Shown piece by piece: positions 45,598 to 53,761 of a stretch of DNA of 64,000 bases. The notes below the pieces were generated by a model, which was given only the letters and a program-made list of their open reading frames with translations, ran no database searches and was not told the origin of the DNA. The stretch's first letter is position 1; each line of letters begins with the position of its first letter. The DNA is taken from positions 62,001-126,000 of the forward strand of contig DHVB01000021.1 in assembly GCA_002412425.1 (NCBI GenBank). Direction: 5' to 3'. This DNA comes from Bacteroidales bacterium UBA5219 (lineage in GTDB: Bacteria; Bacteroidota; Bacteroidia; Bacteroidales; ML635J-15). Made by a program: the position numbers and the translations under genes.

Positions 45598-47013
45598 TTA
45601 ATATCTATAATGTTCAGGTTTGAATGGTCCTTCTACAGGAACACCAATATAATCAGCCTGTTCTTTTGTTAGTTTTGTTAATCTTACACCAATTTGTTCT
45701 AAATGAAGGCGTGCAACTTCTTCGTCAAGGTGTTTTGGTAAGCGATAAACTCCAACTTCATATTTATTTTGCCATAAATCTAATTGAGCAAGAGTTTGAT
45801 TTGAGAAAGAGTTACTCATAACAAAAGAAGGATGACCTGTAGCACAACCTAAGTTTACTAAACGTCCTTCTGCTAAAAGGAATATAGAATTTCCATTTTC
45901 AAAAGTATATTTGTCAACTTGTGGTTTTATTGTTGTTCTTTTTGCTCCTTTGTAGTTATTAAGGTTATCAACTTGAATTTCATTATCAAAGTGTCCAATA
46001 TTACATACAATAGCTTGATCTTTCATTTGTTTCATATGTTCAAGCGTGATAACATCTCTGTTGCCTGTAGTGGTAACATAAATATTTCCTTCGTTAAATG
46101 TGTCTTCAATTCTTGCAACTTCAAAACCTTCCATTGCTGCTTGTAATGCACAAATTGGGTCTATTTCAGTAACAATTACTCTAGCTCCATATCCTTTCAT
46201 TGAGCGAGCACAGCCTTTTCCAACATCGCCAAAACCTAAAACAACAACAACTTTTCCAGCAATCATAACATCTGTAGCTCTTTTAATTCCGTCTGCTAAA
46301 GATTCATGGCAACCATAAAGATTATCAAATTTTGATTTTGTAACTGAGTCGTTTACATTAATTGTAGGAACTAAAAGTTCTCCTTTTTCCATCATTTGAT
46401 ATAAACGATGAACTCCTGTTGTTGTTTCTTCTGAAATTCCTTTTAACTCTTTAACAGTTCTAGTCCATTTTGAATTATCAACAGCTAAAACTTTTTTTAA
46501 GGTTTCTAAAATTATTCTTTCTTCATCGCTTCCAGGTTTTTTGTCAAGAGTTGAAGCATTTTTTTCTGCATAATATCCTTTATGCACCATTAAAGTAGCA
46601 TCTCCACCATCATCTACTATCAAATTTGGACCTAAACCTCCTGGGAAAGAAAGTGCTTGTAAAGTACACCACCAATATTCTTCTAAGGTTTCGCCTTTCC
46701 AAGCAAAAACAGGAATGCCAGCCTTTGCCATTGCAGCAGCAGCATGGTCTTGAGTAGAAAAAATATTACAACTTGCCCATCTTACATCGGAACCAAGCTC
46801 TTTTAAAGTTTCGATTAAAACTGCTGTTTGAATTGTCATGTGCAAAGAACCTGTAATGCGAGCACCTTTTAAAGGTTTAGAACCTGCATATTTTTTGCGG
46901 ACACTCATAAGTCCTGGCATTTCTTTTTCTGCAATTTCAATTTCTTTACGACCCCAATCAGCTAGGTTGATGTCTTTAATTTTGTATGGTAATGAGCTAA
47001 TCAATTCGTTCAT
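45598..47013 (-). CDS. ahcY: Adenosylhomocysteinase
   Basis: NAD-dependent hydrolysis of S-adenosylhomocysteine to adenosine and homocysteine, clearing the product of methylation reactions. The 471-residue length fits the long form. Motifs: SLHMTIQTAVLIETL (about 56), CNIFSTQDHAAAA, and the NAD-binding 'VVVLGFGDVGKGCARSMKGY', with the C-terminal KPEHYRY matching the conserved K…HYRY end. It has a full Bacteroidota-type promoter lying in the end of ribF. No SAH riboswitch was seen in the short leader. Confidence 0.97.
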   Translation of the reverse strand: MNELISSLPYKIKDINLADWGRKEIEIAEKEMPGLMSVRKKYAGSKPLKGARITGSLHMTIQTAVLIETLKELGSDVRWASCNIFSTQDHAAAAMAKAGIPVFAWKGETLEEYWWCTLQALSFPGGLGPNLIVDDGGDATLMVHKGYYAEKNASTLDKKPGSDEERIILETLKKVLAVDNSKWTRTVKELKGISEETTTGVHRLYQMMEKGELLVPTINVNDSVTKSKFDNLYGCHESLADGIKRATDVMIAGKVVVVLGFGDVGKGCARSMKGYGARVIVTEIDPICALQAAMEGFEVARIEDTFNEGNIYVTTTGNRDVITLEHMKQMKDQAIVCNIGHFDNEIQVDNLNNYKGAKRTTIKPQVDKYTFENGNSIFLLAEGRLVNLGCATGHPSFVMSNSFSNQTLAQLDLWQNKYEVGVYRLPKHLDEEVARLHLEQIGVRLTKLTKEQADYIGVPVEGPFKPEHYRY

Positions 47014-47064
47014 AATATTATGTAATTTAATGTTTTATGTTTAAAATTAAAAATAATAAGACTG

Positions 47065-47096
47065 CAAAATTATATGTTTTTATTTAAAATCCCAAA
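47065..47096 (-). promoter_or_regulatory. Promoter of ahcY
   Basis: On the minus strand TTTG (47096-47093), a 20-base spacer and TAATTTTG (47072-47065) form a complete match to the Bacteroidota -33/-7 consensus. The -33 part lies inside the last codons of ribF. The leader to the ATG at 47013 is about 45 bases. Confidence 0.65.
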
Positions 47097-48001
47097 TTTT
47101 TTGAAAAATAGGCTAAAGTTTCTTCTTGGTCTTTTTTGATTTGTGTTATTAAATCATCTATGTTTTCATATTTTATTTCGTCTCTCATTTTTTTTATAAA
47201 TTCGATTGTAACTTGCTTTCCATACAAATCGCCTTCGTAATTTGGAATATGAAATTCTAGACTTAGTTCTTTACCATCAAAACTTGGACGTGTTCCTTTG
47301 CTTAGCATTGCGGGATAAGATTTTTTGTCAAAATACGCTTTTGCAACATAAACTCCATTAGGTGGCTGTATTTTGTCTTGGTCTGAAACTTCTAAATTGG
47401 CTGTTGGAAATCCTAATTTGCGTCCAATTTGATAACCACTAATTATGTTGCCCGAAAGTTTATAATTATAGCCCAACATTTTATTAGCTTTTTCTAAGTC
47501 GCCTTGTGTAATACATTCACGAATTTGAGAAGAATTGATGTTTGTAAATTCTTCAAATTCAAACTTTTGCAATCGCTTAACAGGTATAGCAAATTCGCTT
47601 TCGGGTTTTGAAGTGGAATTTTTATTCCCAAAATGATTGTTGTAACCCATTATTATAGATGAGCATGAAAGTTTTTCTTTTAAAATATTTTCCACAAACA
47701 TATTTGCAGATAAAGAAGCAAGCTCTTCGTTAAAATCTAAAATTAAAACATTTTTTATTCCAAGTCCCTCAAGAAGTACGATTTTTTCGTTAAGAGTATT
47801 TAGTAAACTTATATTTTTACCAAAATATTTTGCAGGGTGGGGCCAAAGTGTGATAACAAGCTCTTCTTGATTTTTTGAGTTAGCTTCATTCATTAGCTGT
47901 TTCAATAAGTAAACATGTCCTTTATGAACACCATCAAAAAAACCTATGCTTACCACACAATTTTTTGGAATATTTTTGTTTATATTTGTAAAAACTTTCA
48001 A
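47084..48001 (-). CDS. ribF: Bifunctional riboflavin kinase/FAD synthetase
   Basis: Phosphorylates riboflavin to FMN and adenylates FMN to FAD. The 305-residue protein has the N-terminal nucleotidyltransferase domain with GFFDGVHKGHVYLL (about 22-35) and the C-terminal flavokinase domain with GRKLGFPTANLEV and PPNGVYVAKA. The length matches RibF. It is divergent from the thioredoxin-fold lipoprotein (25 bases between starts). Riboflavin synthase is encoded at 56957. Confidence 0.95.
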   Translation of the reverse strand: MKVFTNINKNIPKNCVVSIGFFDGVHKGHVYLLKQLMNEANSKNQEELVITLWPHPAKYFGKNISLLNTLNEKIVLLEGLGIKNVLILDFNEELASLSANMFVENILKEKLSCSSIIMGYNNHFGNKNSTSKPESEFAIPVKRLQKFEFEEFTNINSSQIRECITQGDLEKANKMLGYNYKLSGNIISGYQIGRKLGFPTANLEVSDQDKIQPPNGVYVAKAYFDKKSYPAMLSKGTRPSFDGKELSLEFHIPNYEGDLYGKQVTIEFIKKMRDEIKYENIDDLITQIKKDQEETLAYFSKNLGF

Positions 48002-48026
48002 AACATTTTTTTTGCAAAAATATAAA

Positions 48027-49232
48027 ATGAAAATTAATTACACATATTTATCTCTGAATAAATCTCGCACATTAATATTAATGGTATTAATATTATTGAG
48101 TTTTGTTTTTTTGTTGTCTATTATTTCTTGTAAAAATAATCATAAACAGGTCGAAATTTTTGGAATAATCGAAAATGCTGAAAATAAAGAAATTTATTTA
48201 GAAATGCTATTGCCAGGTCAAATTAAGCCTCTTGTTCAAACTGAAATAAATGAAAAAGGCGAGTTTAAATTTGAATTAGATTCTTTACAAACTTGTTTTT
48301 ACAGATTAAAAATAGATGAAAGAAACACTATTTATTTAAGATTAAATCCAAATGATGAAATTGAGATTAATGCTAGTTATCCGAATATTCAAGCAAATTA
48401 TTCTATAGATGGTTCTGAAGAAAGCAAAAATCTAAAAGAGCTAAATATGTATTTAATGAAAAGTACAAAAAGGTTAAATGAAATAAACGACCAAATTGTT
48501 GCAGCTTACAAAATTCCGAATTATGATGTTGATTCTCTCATCGAGGTTTTAAATGTTGAGGCGAGAGCTATGTATAAAAACGATAAAGAGTTTTTAATTA
48601 ATTTTATTAAAAAACATAATGAATCTGTGATTATTTATTTTGCTCTTTATCAATATGTTAGCATTTCGCCAATTTTAATAATAGACCAAGATATAGAAAT
48701 TTTTCAATTTGTATTAGAAGAATTAAAAAAACATAATCCAGAATTTGAACAAATAGCTTTATTAGAGTCTGAAATTTCAAAAGAGCTTTTACGACAACAA
48801 CAGTTTAATAGGGAATACGGGAAATTAGAAATTGGAAAACCTGTAGTTGATTTTGATTTGCCTGATATTAATGGGAATAGAGTTTCGTTGTCTAAATTTA
48901 AAAATCAAAAAATTATTCTTGCGTTTTGGTCATCGTGGAATAAAGTGTCTTTAAATGCAGTGCTTGGGCTAAGCAAAAAATTAGAAAATCAAGATGTGGT
49001 TTTAATTTTGATAGCTTTGGATAATGCAAAAGATAAATGGGAGACAGCGGTTAAAAATAATTTTTTGGAAAAACATATTAATTTATCTGATTTAAAAGCT
49101 TGGGAAAGTCCAGTTGCAAAAATTTATGCAGTAAAATCAATTCCAAGTTTTTTATTAATTGACGAAAATCAAAATCTCGTTGCAATAAGTGATGATTATA
49201 ATGAAATTATTGATAATTTAAACAAAAATTAA
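48027..49232 (+). CDS. Thioredoxin-fold lipoprotein lacking the CxxC site
   Basis: The 401-residue lipoprotein has a lipobox ending at Cys35 (LLSIISC). The N-terminal half fits a DUF4369-like beta domain (about 40-140: VEIFGIIENAENKEIYLEM). The C-terminal half (from about 265) is TlpA/AhpC-like: GKPVVDFDLPDINGNRVSLS, then AFWSSWNKVSLN. Where TlpA has WCxxC, this protein has WNKVS, so both active-site cysteines are absent. The cis-proline-type region (KSIPSFLLIDENQ) is kept. A redox role is therefore unlikely; binding or a structural role is inferred. I chose the ATG at 48027 because it gives a proper lipoprotein signal; an upstream ATG would add 27 residues overlapping ribF. Confidence 0.82.
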   Translation: MKINYTYLSLNKSRTLILMVLILLSFVFLLSIISCKNNHKQVEIFGIIENAENKEIYLEMLLPGQIKPLVQTEINEKGEFKFELDSLQTCFYRLKIDERNTIYLRLNPNDEIEINASYPNIQANYSIDGSEESKNLKELNMYLMKSTKRLNEINDQIVAAYKIPNYDVDSLIEVLNVEARAMYKNDKEFLINFIKKHNESVIIYFALYQYVSISPILIIDQDIEIFQFVLEELKKHNPEFEQIALLESEISKELLRQQQFNREYGKLEIGKPVVDFDLPDINGNRVSLSKFKNQKIILAFWSSWNKVSLNAVLGLSKKLENQDVVLILIALDNAKDKWETAVKNNFLEKHINLSDLKAWESPVAKIYAVKSIPSFLLIDENQNLVAISDDYNEIIDNLNKN

Positions 49233-49252
49233 AAACCCATTATAATTTAATT

Positions 49253-49260
49253 TATCTTTG
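49253..49260 (+). promoter_or_regulatory. -7 element (TATCTTTG) before the lpxH-like gene
   Basis: TATCTTTG is an exact TAnnTTTG match 20 bases before the TTG start at 49280. No TTTG is found at the usual distance upstream. Confidence 0.4.
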
Positions 49261-49279
49261 AGGCGTTTTTATAAACAAT

Positions 49280-50047
49280 TTGAATTTTGTTTTGAAAGAA
49301 AAAAATAAAATATACTTTGTTTCAGACTCTCACTTCGGAATTGCTTATGATAAATATAGTTCTGAATTTCGAGAAGAATTAATGTTGTCGTGGTTGGACG
49401 AAATCAAAAGCGATGCACTAGAACTACATTTGTGTGGAGATATGTTTGATTTTTGGTTCGAGTATAAATATTTAGTTCCACGAGGCTTTACGAGGCTTTT
49501 TGCAAAACTTAGAGAATTATCTGATTTAGGTGTAAAACTTTATTATTATCTTGGGAATCATGATATGTGGACCTTCGGTTATATTGAAGAAACTATAGGT
49601 GCAAAAGTTTTCAAAGGAGTTAATCTGAAAGAAATAAACGGCAAAATTTTTTACATAGGGCATGGCGATGGACTTGGACCTTATGACAAAAAATACAATT
49701 TTTTAAAAAAAATATTTTCTTCTAAGTTTATGCAATTCATGTTTAGGTTAGTTCATCCTTCAATATCTTTTAGGATTGCAACAAACTGGTCGTCTTCAAG
49801 TCGCAAAAAACATAAATATCCTAAACAGGTTGATTTCGAAAAAGAATGGCTTGTTAGATATGCAAGAACTGTACTCGAAAATCAAAAAATCGATTATTTT
49901 ATTTTTGGACATAGACATATTCCTTTTCAATATAATTTGAACGCAAACACTTTGTTTACAAATTTAGGCGACTGGCTTTTTAATTTCACTTATGCTGTTT
50001 ATGATGGCGAAAATCTTTTATTGAAAACTTATGAAAAAGCCGAGTAA
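49280..50047 (+). CDS. lpxH: UDP-2,3-diacylglucosamine diphosphatase (LpxH-like)
   Basis: Calcineurin-like metallophosphoesterase that probably hydrolyses UDP-2,3-diacylglucosamine to lipid X in lipid A synthesis. The 255-residue protein has the metal motifs VSDSHFG (Asp and His, about 14-20), GDMFDFW, LGNHD, GHGDGLG and GHRH. Translation must start at TTG (49280) or the nearby TTG at 49292: the first ATG in frame lies after the DSHFG motif. The length is close to E. coli LpxH (240). Other members of this superfamily cannot be excluded. Confidence 0.85.
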   Translation: MNFVLKEKNKIYFVSDSHFGIAYDKYSSEFREELMLSWLDEIKSDALELHLCGDMFDFWFEYKYLVPRGFTRLFAKLRELSDLGVKLYYYLGNHDMWTFGYIEETIGAKVFKGVNLKEINGKIFYIGHGDGLGPYDKKYNFLKKIFSSKFMQFMFRLVHPSISFRIATNWSSSSRKKHKYPKQVDFEKEWLVRYARTVLENQKIDYFIFGHRHIPFQYNLNANTLFTNLGDWLFNFTYAVYDGENLLLKTYEKAE

Positions 50048-50159
50048 TTTATTTTTAAAAACTCATCAATACATAAAATCTTCAAAAAGAATTTAATTTG
50101 GCAAATTTTTTGTTATTTTTACAACTTGAAAATGGTTTAATTTTAAAATAAATAAAAAT

Positions 50160-50813
50160 ATGAAAAAGATTTTTTACTTGGTATTAGTGGTTTTTGGATT
50201 TTCTTGTTTTGCAAATGCTCAAAGCACAAAAGTTTTAATTGAAACAAGCATGGGAGATATGACAGTAGTGCTTTACGACGACACTCCTGAACATCGTGAT
50301 AATTTTATAAAATTAGCTAACGAAGGTTTTTACGAAGATTTGCTTTTTCATCGTGTGATAAATGGTTTTATGATACAAGGTGGAGACCCTGATTCCAAAG
50401 GAGCTGCTCCAAACAAACCTTTAGGAAATGGTGGACCAGGCTATACAATACCAGCTGAATTTAATCCAAAATATATTCATAAAAAAGGAGCTTTAGCAGC
50501 TGCTAGAACTGGCGACCATGTAAATCCAGAAAGACGAAGTTCAGGTTCACAATTTTATATAGTTCAAGGTGCAAAATATACCGATATGCAAATGGATAGC
50601 ATGGAAAAACAGTTTAGAAGAAAATTTACAGACAAAGATAGAGATACTTATGCTACTATTGGCGGAACTCCTCATTTAGATACTCAATACACAGTATTTG
50701 GAGAAGTTGTGAAAGGATTAGAAGTAATTGATAAAATTGCAAGCGTAAAAACTTATCCTGGCGATAGACCAGTTGAAGATGTTAAAATATTGAAAGTGAG
50801 TGTGATAAAATAA
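50160..50813 (+). CDS. Exported cyclophilin-type peptidyl-prolyl isomerase
   Basis: Catalyses cis-trans isomerisation of X-Pro bonds in exported proteins. The 217-residue protein has a signal peptide (…GFSCFANAQ). The cyclophilin core has LIETSMGDMTVVLYDDTP, FHRVINGFMIQGGDP (catalytic arginine and glutamine), RRSSGSQFYI and TQYTVFGEVVKGLEV. An insert of about 20 residues (…MQMDSMEKQFRRKF…) follows the catalytic region. It sits alone between the lpxH-like gene and the TauE-type gene. Confidence 0.93.
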   Translation: MKKIFYLVLVVFGFSCFANAQSTKVLIETSMGDMTVVLYDDTPEHRDNFIKLANEGFYEDLLFHRVINGFMIQGGDPDSKGAAPNKPLGNGGPGYTIPAEFNPKYIHKKGALAAARTGDHVNPERRSSGSQFYIVQGAKYTDMQMDSMEKQFRRKFTDKDRDTYATIGGTPHLDTQYTVFGEVVKGLEVIDKIASVKTYPGDRPVEDVKILKVSVIK

Positions 50814-50889
50814 TTTTTTTAATCACTAAAAAAACAATTTCTTTCTTAATTTTAAAATAAAAATCACAAAACTATATTGTGAAAATAAT

Positions 50890-50897
50890 TAGTTTTG
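50890..50897 (+). promoter_or_regulatory. -7 element (TAGTTTTG) before the TauE-type gene
   Basis: TAGTTTTG is an exact TAnnTTTG match 13 bases before the ATG at 50911. No well-spaced TTTG was found. Confidence 0.4.
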
Positions 50898-50910
50898 CAA
50901 AAAATTTGTC

Positions 50911-51672
50911 ATGGATTTTAGCATTACTGTAATACTTTTGCTTTGTTTAGCATATTTTGTAGCTGGATTTATCGACAGTATTGCTGGAGGTGGCGGTTTA
51001 ATTACTTTGCCTTCGCTTTTATTTGCTGGTGTACCACCACAATTTGCTCTTGGAACAAATAAAATGGCTAGCACTCTTGGAACAGGAGTAGCTGTAGTAA
51101 ATTTTTGGAGAAATAAAAAAATCAATTTTAAACTTATTCTCTCAGGAATTGGTTTTGCAATGCTAGGTGCGTTTTTAGGCTCAAAAATTATTTTATCTTT
51201 AGACCAAAGTGTTGTTGGAAAAATTATTATTTTTCTTTTGCCAGTTGCTGTTGTGGCAGTACTTTTACCGCGAACAAAAAAATCAGATGCAAAAGCATTA
51301 ACAAAAATCGACTATTTTGTAATTGTCCCTATAATTTGCTTAGTAATAGGATTTTATGACGGTTTTTTTGGACCAGGAACTGGCTCTTTTTTGACTTTAA
51401 GTTTGTTTTTCTTTACAAAACTTAAATTAATAGAAGCTACTGCCAATGCAAAAGTTTTTAATGTTATGTCAAATGTTGGAAGTCTAGTGGCTTTTATTTT
51501 AGGCGGAAAAGTTTTGTTTTTACTTGCAATTCCTTTCGCATTATCTAATATGTTAGGCAATTTTTTAGGAAGTAGATTAGCAATAAAATCAGGAGATAGA
51601 ATAATAAAATATTTTTTAATTTTGTCGCTTAGCATATTGCTTATAAGTTTAGTTTGGAAATATTATTTTTAA
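50911..51672 (+). CDS. TauE/SafE family membrane transporter
   Basis: Inner-membrane protein of the TSUP family, members of which export sulfite, sulfoacetate and related anions. The 253 residues hold about eight hydrophobic segments with the two internal repeats; GFIDSIAGGGGLITLPSLL (about 19-37) and GFYDGFFGPGTGSFLTLSLF (about 147-166) are the matching half-site motifs. It resembles the YfcA subgroup. Its stop overlaps the ATG of the radical SAM gene as TAATG. Confidence 0.92.
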   Translation: MDFSITVILLLCLAYFVAGFIDSIAGGGGLITLPSLLFAGVPPQFALGTNKMASTLGTGVAVVNFWRNKKINFKLILSGIGFAMLGAFLGSKIILSLDQSVVGKIIIFLLPVAVVAVLLPRTKKSDAKALTKIDYFVIVPIICLVIGFYDGFFGPGTGSFLTLSLFFFTKLKLIEATANAKVFNVMSNVGSLVAFILGGKVLFLLAIPFALSNMLGNFLGSRLAIKSGDRIIKYFLILSLSILLISLVWKYYF

Positions 51673-52667
51673 TGTTAGGATTGAGATTAGTAAAATATTT
51701 AAACTCAAGAAAAATTTTAAATTTCATAAAATTATATTTCGTTTTTTTAAAATTGAAATTTTGTGTGAAAAAACACAAAAACATAAAACTTCCTCAGCCT
51801 TCATTTTTATCTTTTGAACCCACAAATTATTGTAATTTAAAATGTAAACTTTGTGTATCGGGAAGCGGAAAACTTACTCGTCCAAAAGGTTTTATGGATT
51901 TTGAAATGTATAAAAATGTAATTGATAAAAATAAAAAGTATTTAATAAATATTTTATTGCATCTTCAAGGTGAGCCTTTGCTACACAATCAAATTGTGGA
52001 AATGATAGCATATGCAAAAGCAAATAATATTTTTACAGAACTTTCTACAAATGCAAATATTTTACCATCGGTTTTTGAAAACTTAAAAGAAAATATGCCC
52101 GACAAGCTAATTGTGTCGTTAGATGGTTTGACTCAAGAAACATATTCTAAATATAGAGTGAATGGAGAATTGCAAAAAGTTTTAGAAGCCTTGGAGTTAT
52201 TGTCCAAACTTAGTAAAGACAAACGTCCTTATGTGGAATTGCAGTTTTTAGTTTTTTCGCATAACGAAAATCAAATTCCAGAATTAAAATCATTAAAATC
52301 AAAGTATAAAATTGATAAAATAAGCCTAAAAACCGCTCAAATTTATGATGAATCTGAAATTAATATTTTGCCAAAAAATAAAAAATATTCTCGATATAAA
52401 ATTGTAAACGGCAAGATTGTTATAAAATCAAAACTTAAAAATGCGTGTAAAAGAATAGTTTTTGGCTCTGTAATTACTTGGGATGGGAAATTGTTGCCTT
52501 GTTGTTTCGATAAAGATGCTGATTTTATTTGTGGAGATATTAATACTTCTTCGGTAAATGCGGTTCGCAACTCAAATAATTATCTTATGTTTGTTAAAAA
52601 TGTATTTTTGCATAGACAAAACATAGAAATGTGTAAAAATTGTACTGAAGGTTTGAAAAATGAATGA
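51672..52667 (+). CDS. Radical SAM/SPASM domain protein
   Basis: Iron-sulfur enzyme using S-adenosylmethionine; reaction unknown. The radical SAM motif CNLKCKLC (C-x3-C-x2-C) lies at about residue 53-60, after EPTNY. A SPASM-like C-terminal cysteine set follows: 'LLPCCF', then CGDI, and a closing CKNC. I chose the ATG at 51672 (331 residues), which overlaps the upstream stop as TAATG, over an ATG six codons earlier. SPASM proteins often modify peptides or mature enzymes, but no precursor-peptide gene was seen next to it. It overlaps folK by 8 bases. Confidence 0.88.
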   Translation: MLGLRLVKYLNSRKILNFIKLYFVFLKLKFCVKKHKNIKLPQPSFLSFEPTNYCNLKCKLCVSGSGKLTRPKGFMDFEMYKNVIDKNKKYLINILLHLQGEPLLHNQIVEMIAYAKANNIFTELSTNANILPSVFENLKENMPDKLIVSLDGLTQETYSKYRVNGELQKVLEALELLSKLSKDKRPYVELQFLVFSHNENQIPELKSLKSKYKIDKISLKTAQIYDESEINILPKNKKYSRYKIVNGKIVIKSKLKNACKRIVFGSVITWDGKLLPCCFDKDADFICGDINTSSVNAVRNSNNYLMFVKNVFLHRQNIEMCKNCTEGLKNE

Positions 52668-53148
52668 TGTTTATCTTGGAATAGGAGGAAATTTAGGAAA
52701 TAGGCTTGAGAACATCAAAAAAACTTTGGCTTTAATTTCCGAAAAAATTGGAAAAATTGAAAAAACATCTTCGGTTTATCTCTCTGAGCCTTGGGGTTTT
52801 GAACACAAAAAATATTTTACAAATCTTGTAGTCAAATTAAAAACAGATAAATCACCAAACAAAATATTGGAGCTAATTTCAGAAATAGAATTGGAATTAA
52901 AAAGGCTTAGAACTTCTTCCCAATATGATGCAAGGACAGTGGATATTGATATTTTGTTTTACAATAATGAAATTATAAAAACAGAAAATTTAGAAATTCC
53001 GCATCCACGCATACAAGACAGGCTTTTTGTTTTGTTACCTTTGGTTGAAATAGAAAAAGATTTATATCATCAAAGTTTTAAAAAAAGCATATTGGAACTT
53101 TTGAATGAGTGTAAAGATAAGAGTAGAATTAGAAAATTAAATTGTTGA
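52660..53148 (+). CDS. folK: 2-amino-4-hydroxy-6-hydroxymethyldihydropteridine diphosphokinase
   Basis: Transfers pyrophosphate from ATP to the pterin in folate synthesis. The 162-residue protein has the diagnostic opening VYLGIGGNLGNR, the EPWGFEHKKYFTNLV segment, and the signature RTVDIDILFYNNEII (about 100-114) with PHPRIQDRLFVLLPL. It overlaps the radical SAM gene by 8 bases and is 6 bases before tadA. The call is secure. Confidence 0.96.
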   Translation: MNDVYLGIGGNLGNRLENIKKTLALISEKIGKIEKTSSVYLSEPWGFEHKKYFTNLVVKLKTDKSPNKILELISEIELELKRLRTSSQYDARTVDIDILFYNNEIIKTENLEIPHPRIQDRLFVLLPLVEIEKDLYHQSFKKSILELLNECKDKSRIRKLNC

Positions 53149-53154
53149 AACACT

Positions 53155-53598
53155 ATGAATAGCGAACACGAAAAATACATGAGGATTGCTTTGCAAGAAG
53201 CACAAAAAGCCTTAGATAAAGACGAAGTGCCTATTGGAGCTATAGTTGTTTGTGCAGGAAAAATTATAGGAAGAGGACATAATCAAACAGAAATGTTGAA
53301 TGATGTTACAGCTCATGCAGAAATGCTTGCTATTACAGCAGCAGAAAATTATTTGGGAGCAAAATATTTAAAAGACTGTACTTTGTATGTTAGTCTCGAA
53401 CCTTGTGTAATGTGTGCAGGAGCTTTAGCGTGGTCGCAAATTTCTAATGTTGTTTATGGAGCATCCGACTCAAAACGAGGCTTTTTAAAACATGGAAAAG
53501 AAATTCTTCATCCAAAAACAAATATTATTGGTGGAATATTAGCAGAAGAGTGCGGAGATATTATAACTGGTTTTTTTGTGAAGAAAAGGAAGAATTAA
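53155..53598 (+). CDS. tadA: tRNA-specific adenosine deaminase
   Basis: Deaminates adenosine 34 to inosine in tRNA-Arg(ACG). The 147-residue protein has the zinc motif HAEMLAI (about 57-63, with the catalytic glutamate) and PCVMCAGAL (about 87-95). The N-terminal MRIALQEAQKALDKDEVPIGAIVV is typical. Free-nucleoside or guanine deaminases are close relatives; the EVPIGA and CVMCAGA forms favour TadA. It ends the plus-strand run before the GC-richer repeat segment. Confidence 0.9.
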   Translation: MNSEHEKYMRIALQEAQKALDKDEVPIGAIVVCAGKIIGRGHNQTEMLNDVTAHAEMLAITAAENYLGAKYLKDCTLYVSLEPCVMCAGALAWSQISNVVYGASDSKRGFLKHGKEILHPKTNIIGGILAEECGDIITGFFVKKRKN

Positions 53599-53609
53599 AA
53601 TTGCGAATT

Positions 53610-53758
53610 TTTTAACTGAAGTATTGTTATTGCAAGCAGAGTGAGCTTGCGAACTCTGCGAAGCAATAGACGCGTCAGCCACTTTACCTTCGGTGAGCTC
53701 GTAAACTCGGTTCAACTTTCAACACTTCAACTACGTTCAGTGCATCGCTTTTAACTGA
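53610..53758. repeat. GC-richer segment between 10-bp direct repeats
   Basis: Two copies of TTTTAACTGA (53610-53619 and 53749-53758) flank 129 bases of about 47% G+C (counted), against roughly 30% around it. The segment includes an imperfect hairpin at 53629-53667: ATTGC with GCAAT, and GCAGAGT with ACTCTGC. It also has a GAGCTC palindrome. No open reading frame is evident. This could be a small mobile or repetitive element with a target duplication, or an intergenic repeat family. It fills most of the 163-base gap between tadA and thiL. Confidence 0.55.
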
Positions 53759-53761
53759 TAT

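Noticed and set aside
47946..48026. Longer start of the thioredoxin-fold lipoprotein
   Set aside because: It would overlap the start of ribF and bury the lipoprotein signal; the ATG at 48027 gives a regular lipobox.
50093..50110. Second sigma-54-like site, TTGGCA with TTGT, before the cyclophilin gene
   Set aside because: The -12 part reads GT rather than GC; this is within chance for T-rich sequence.
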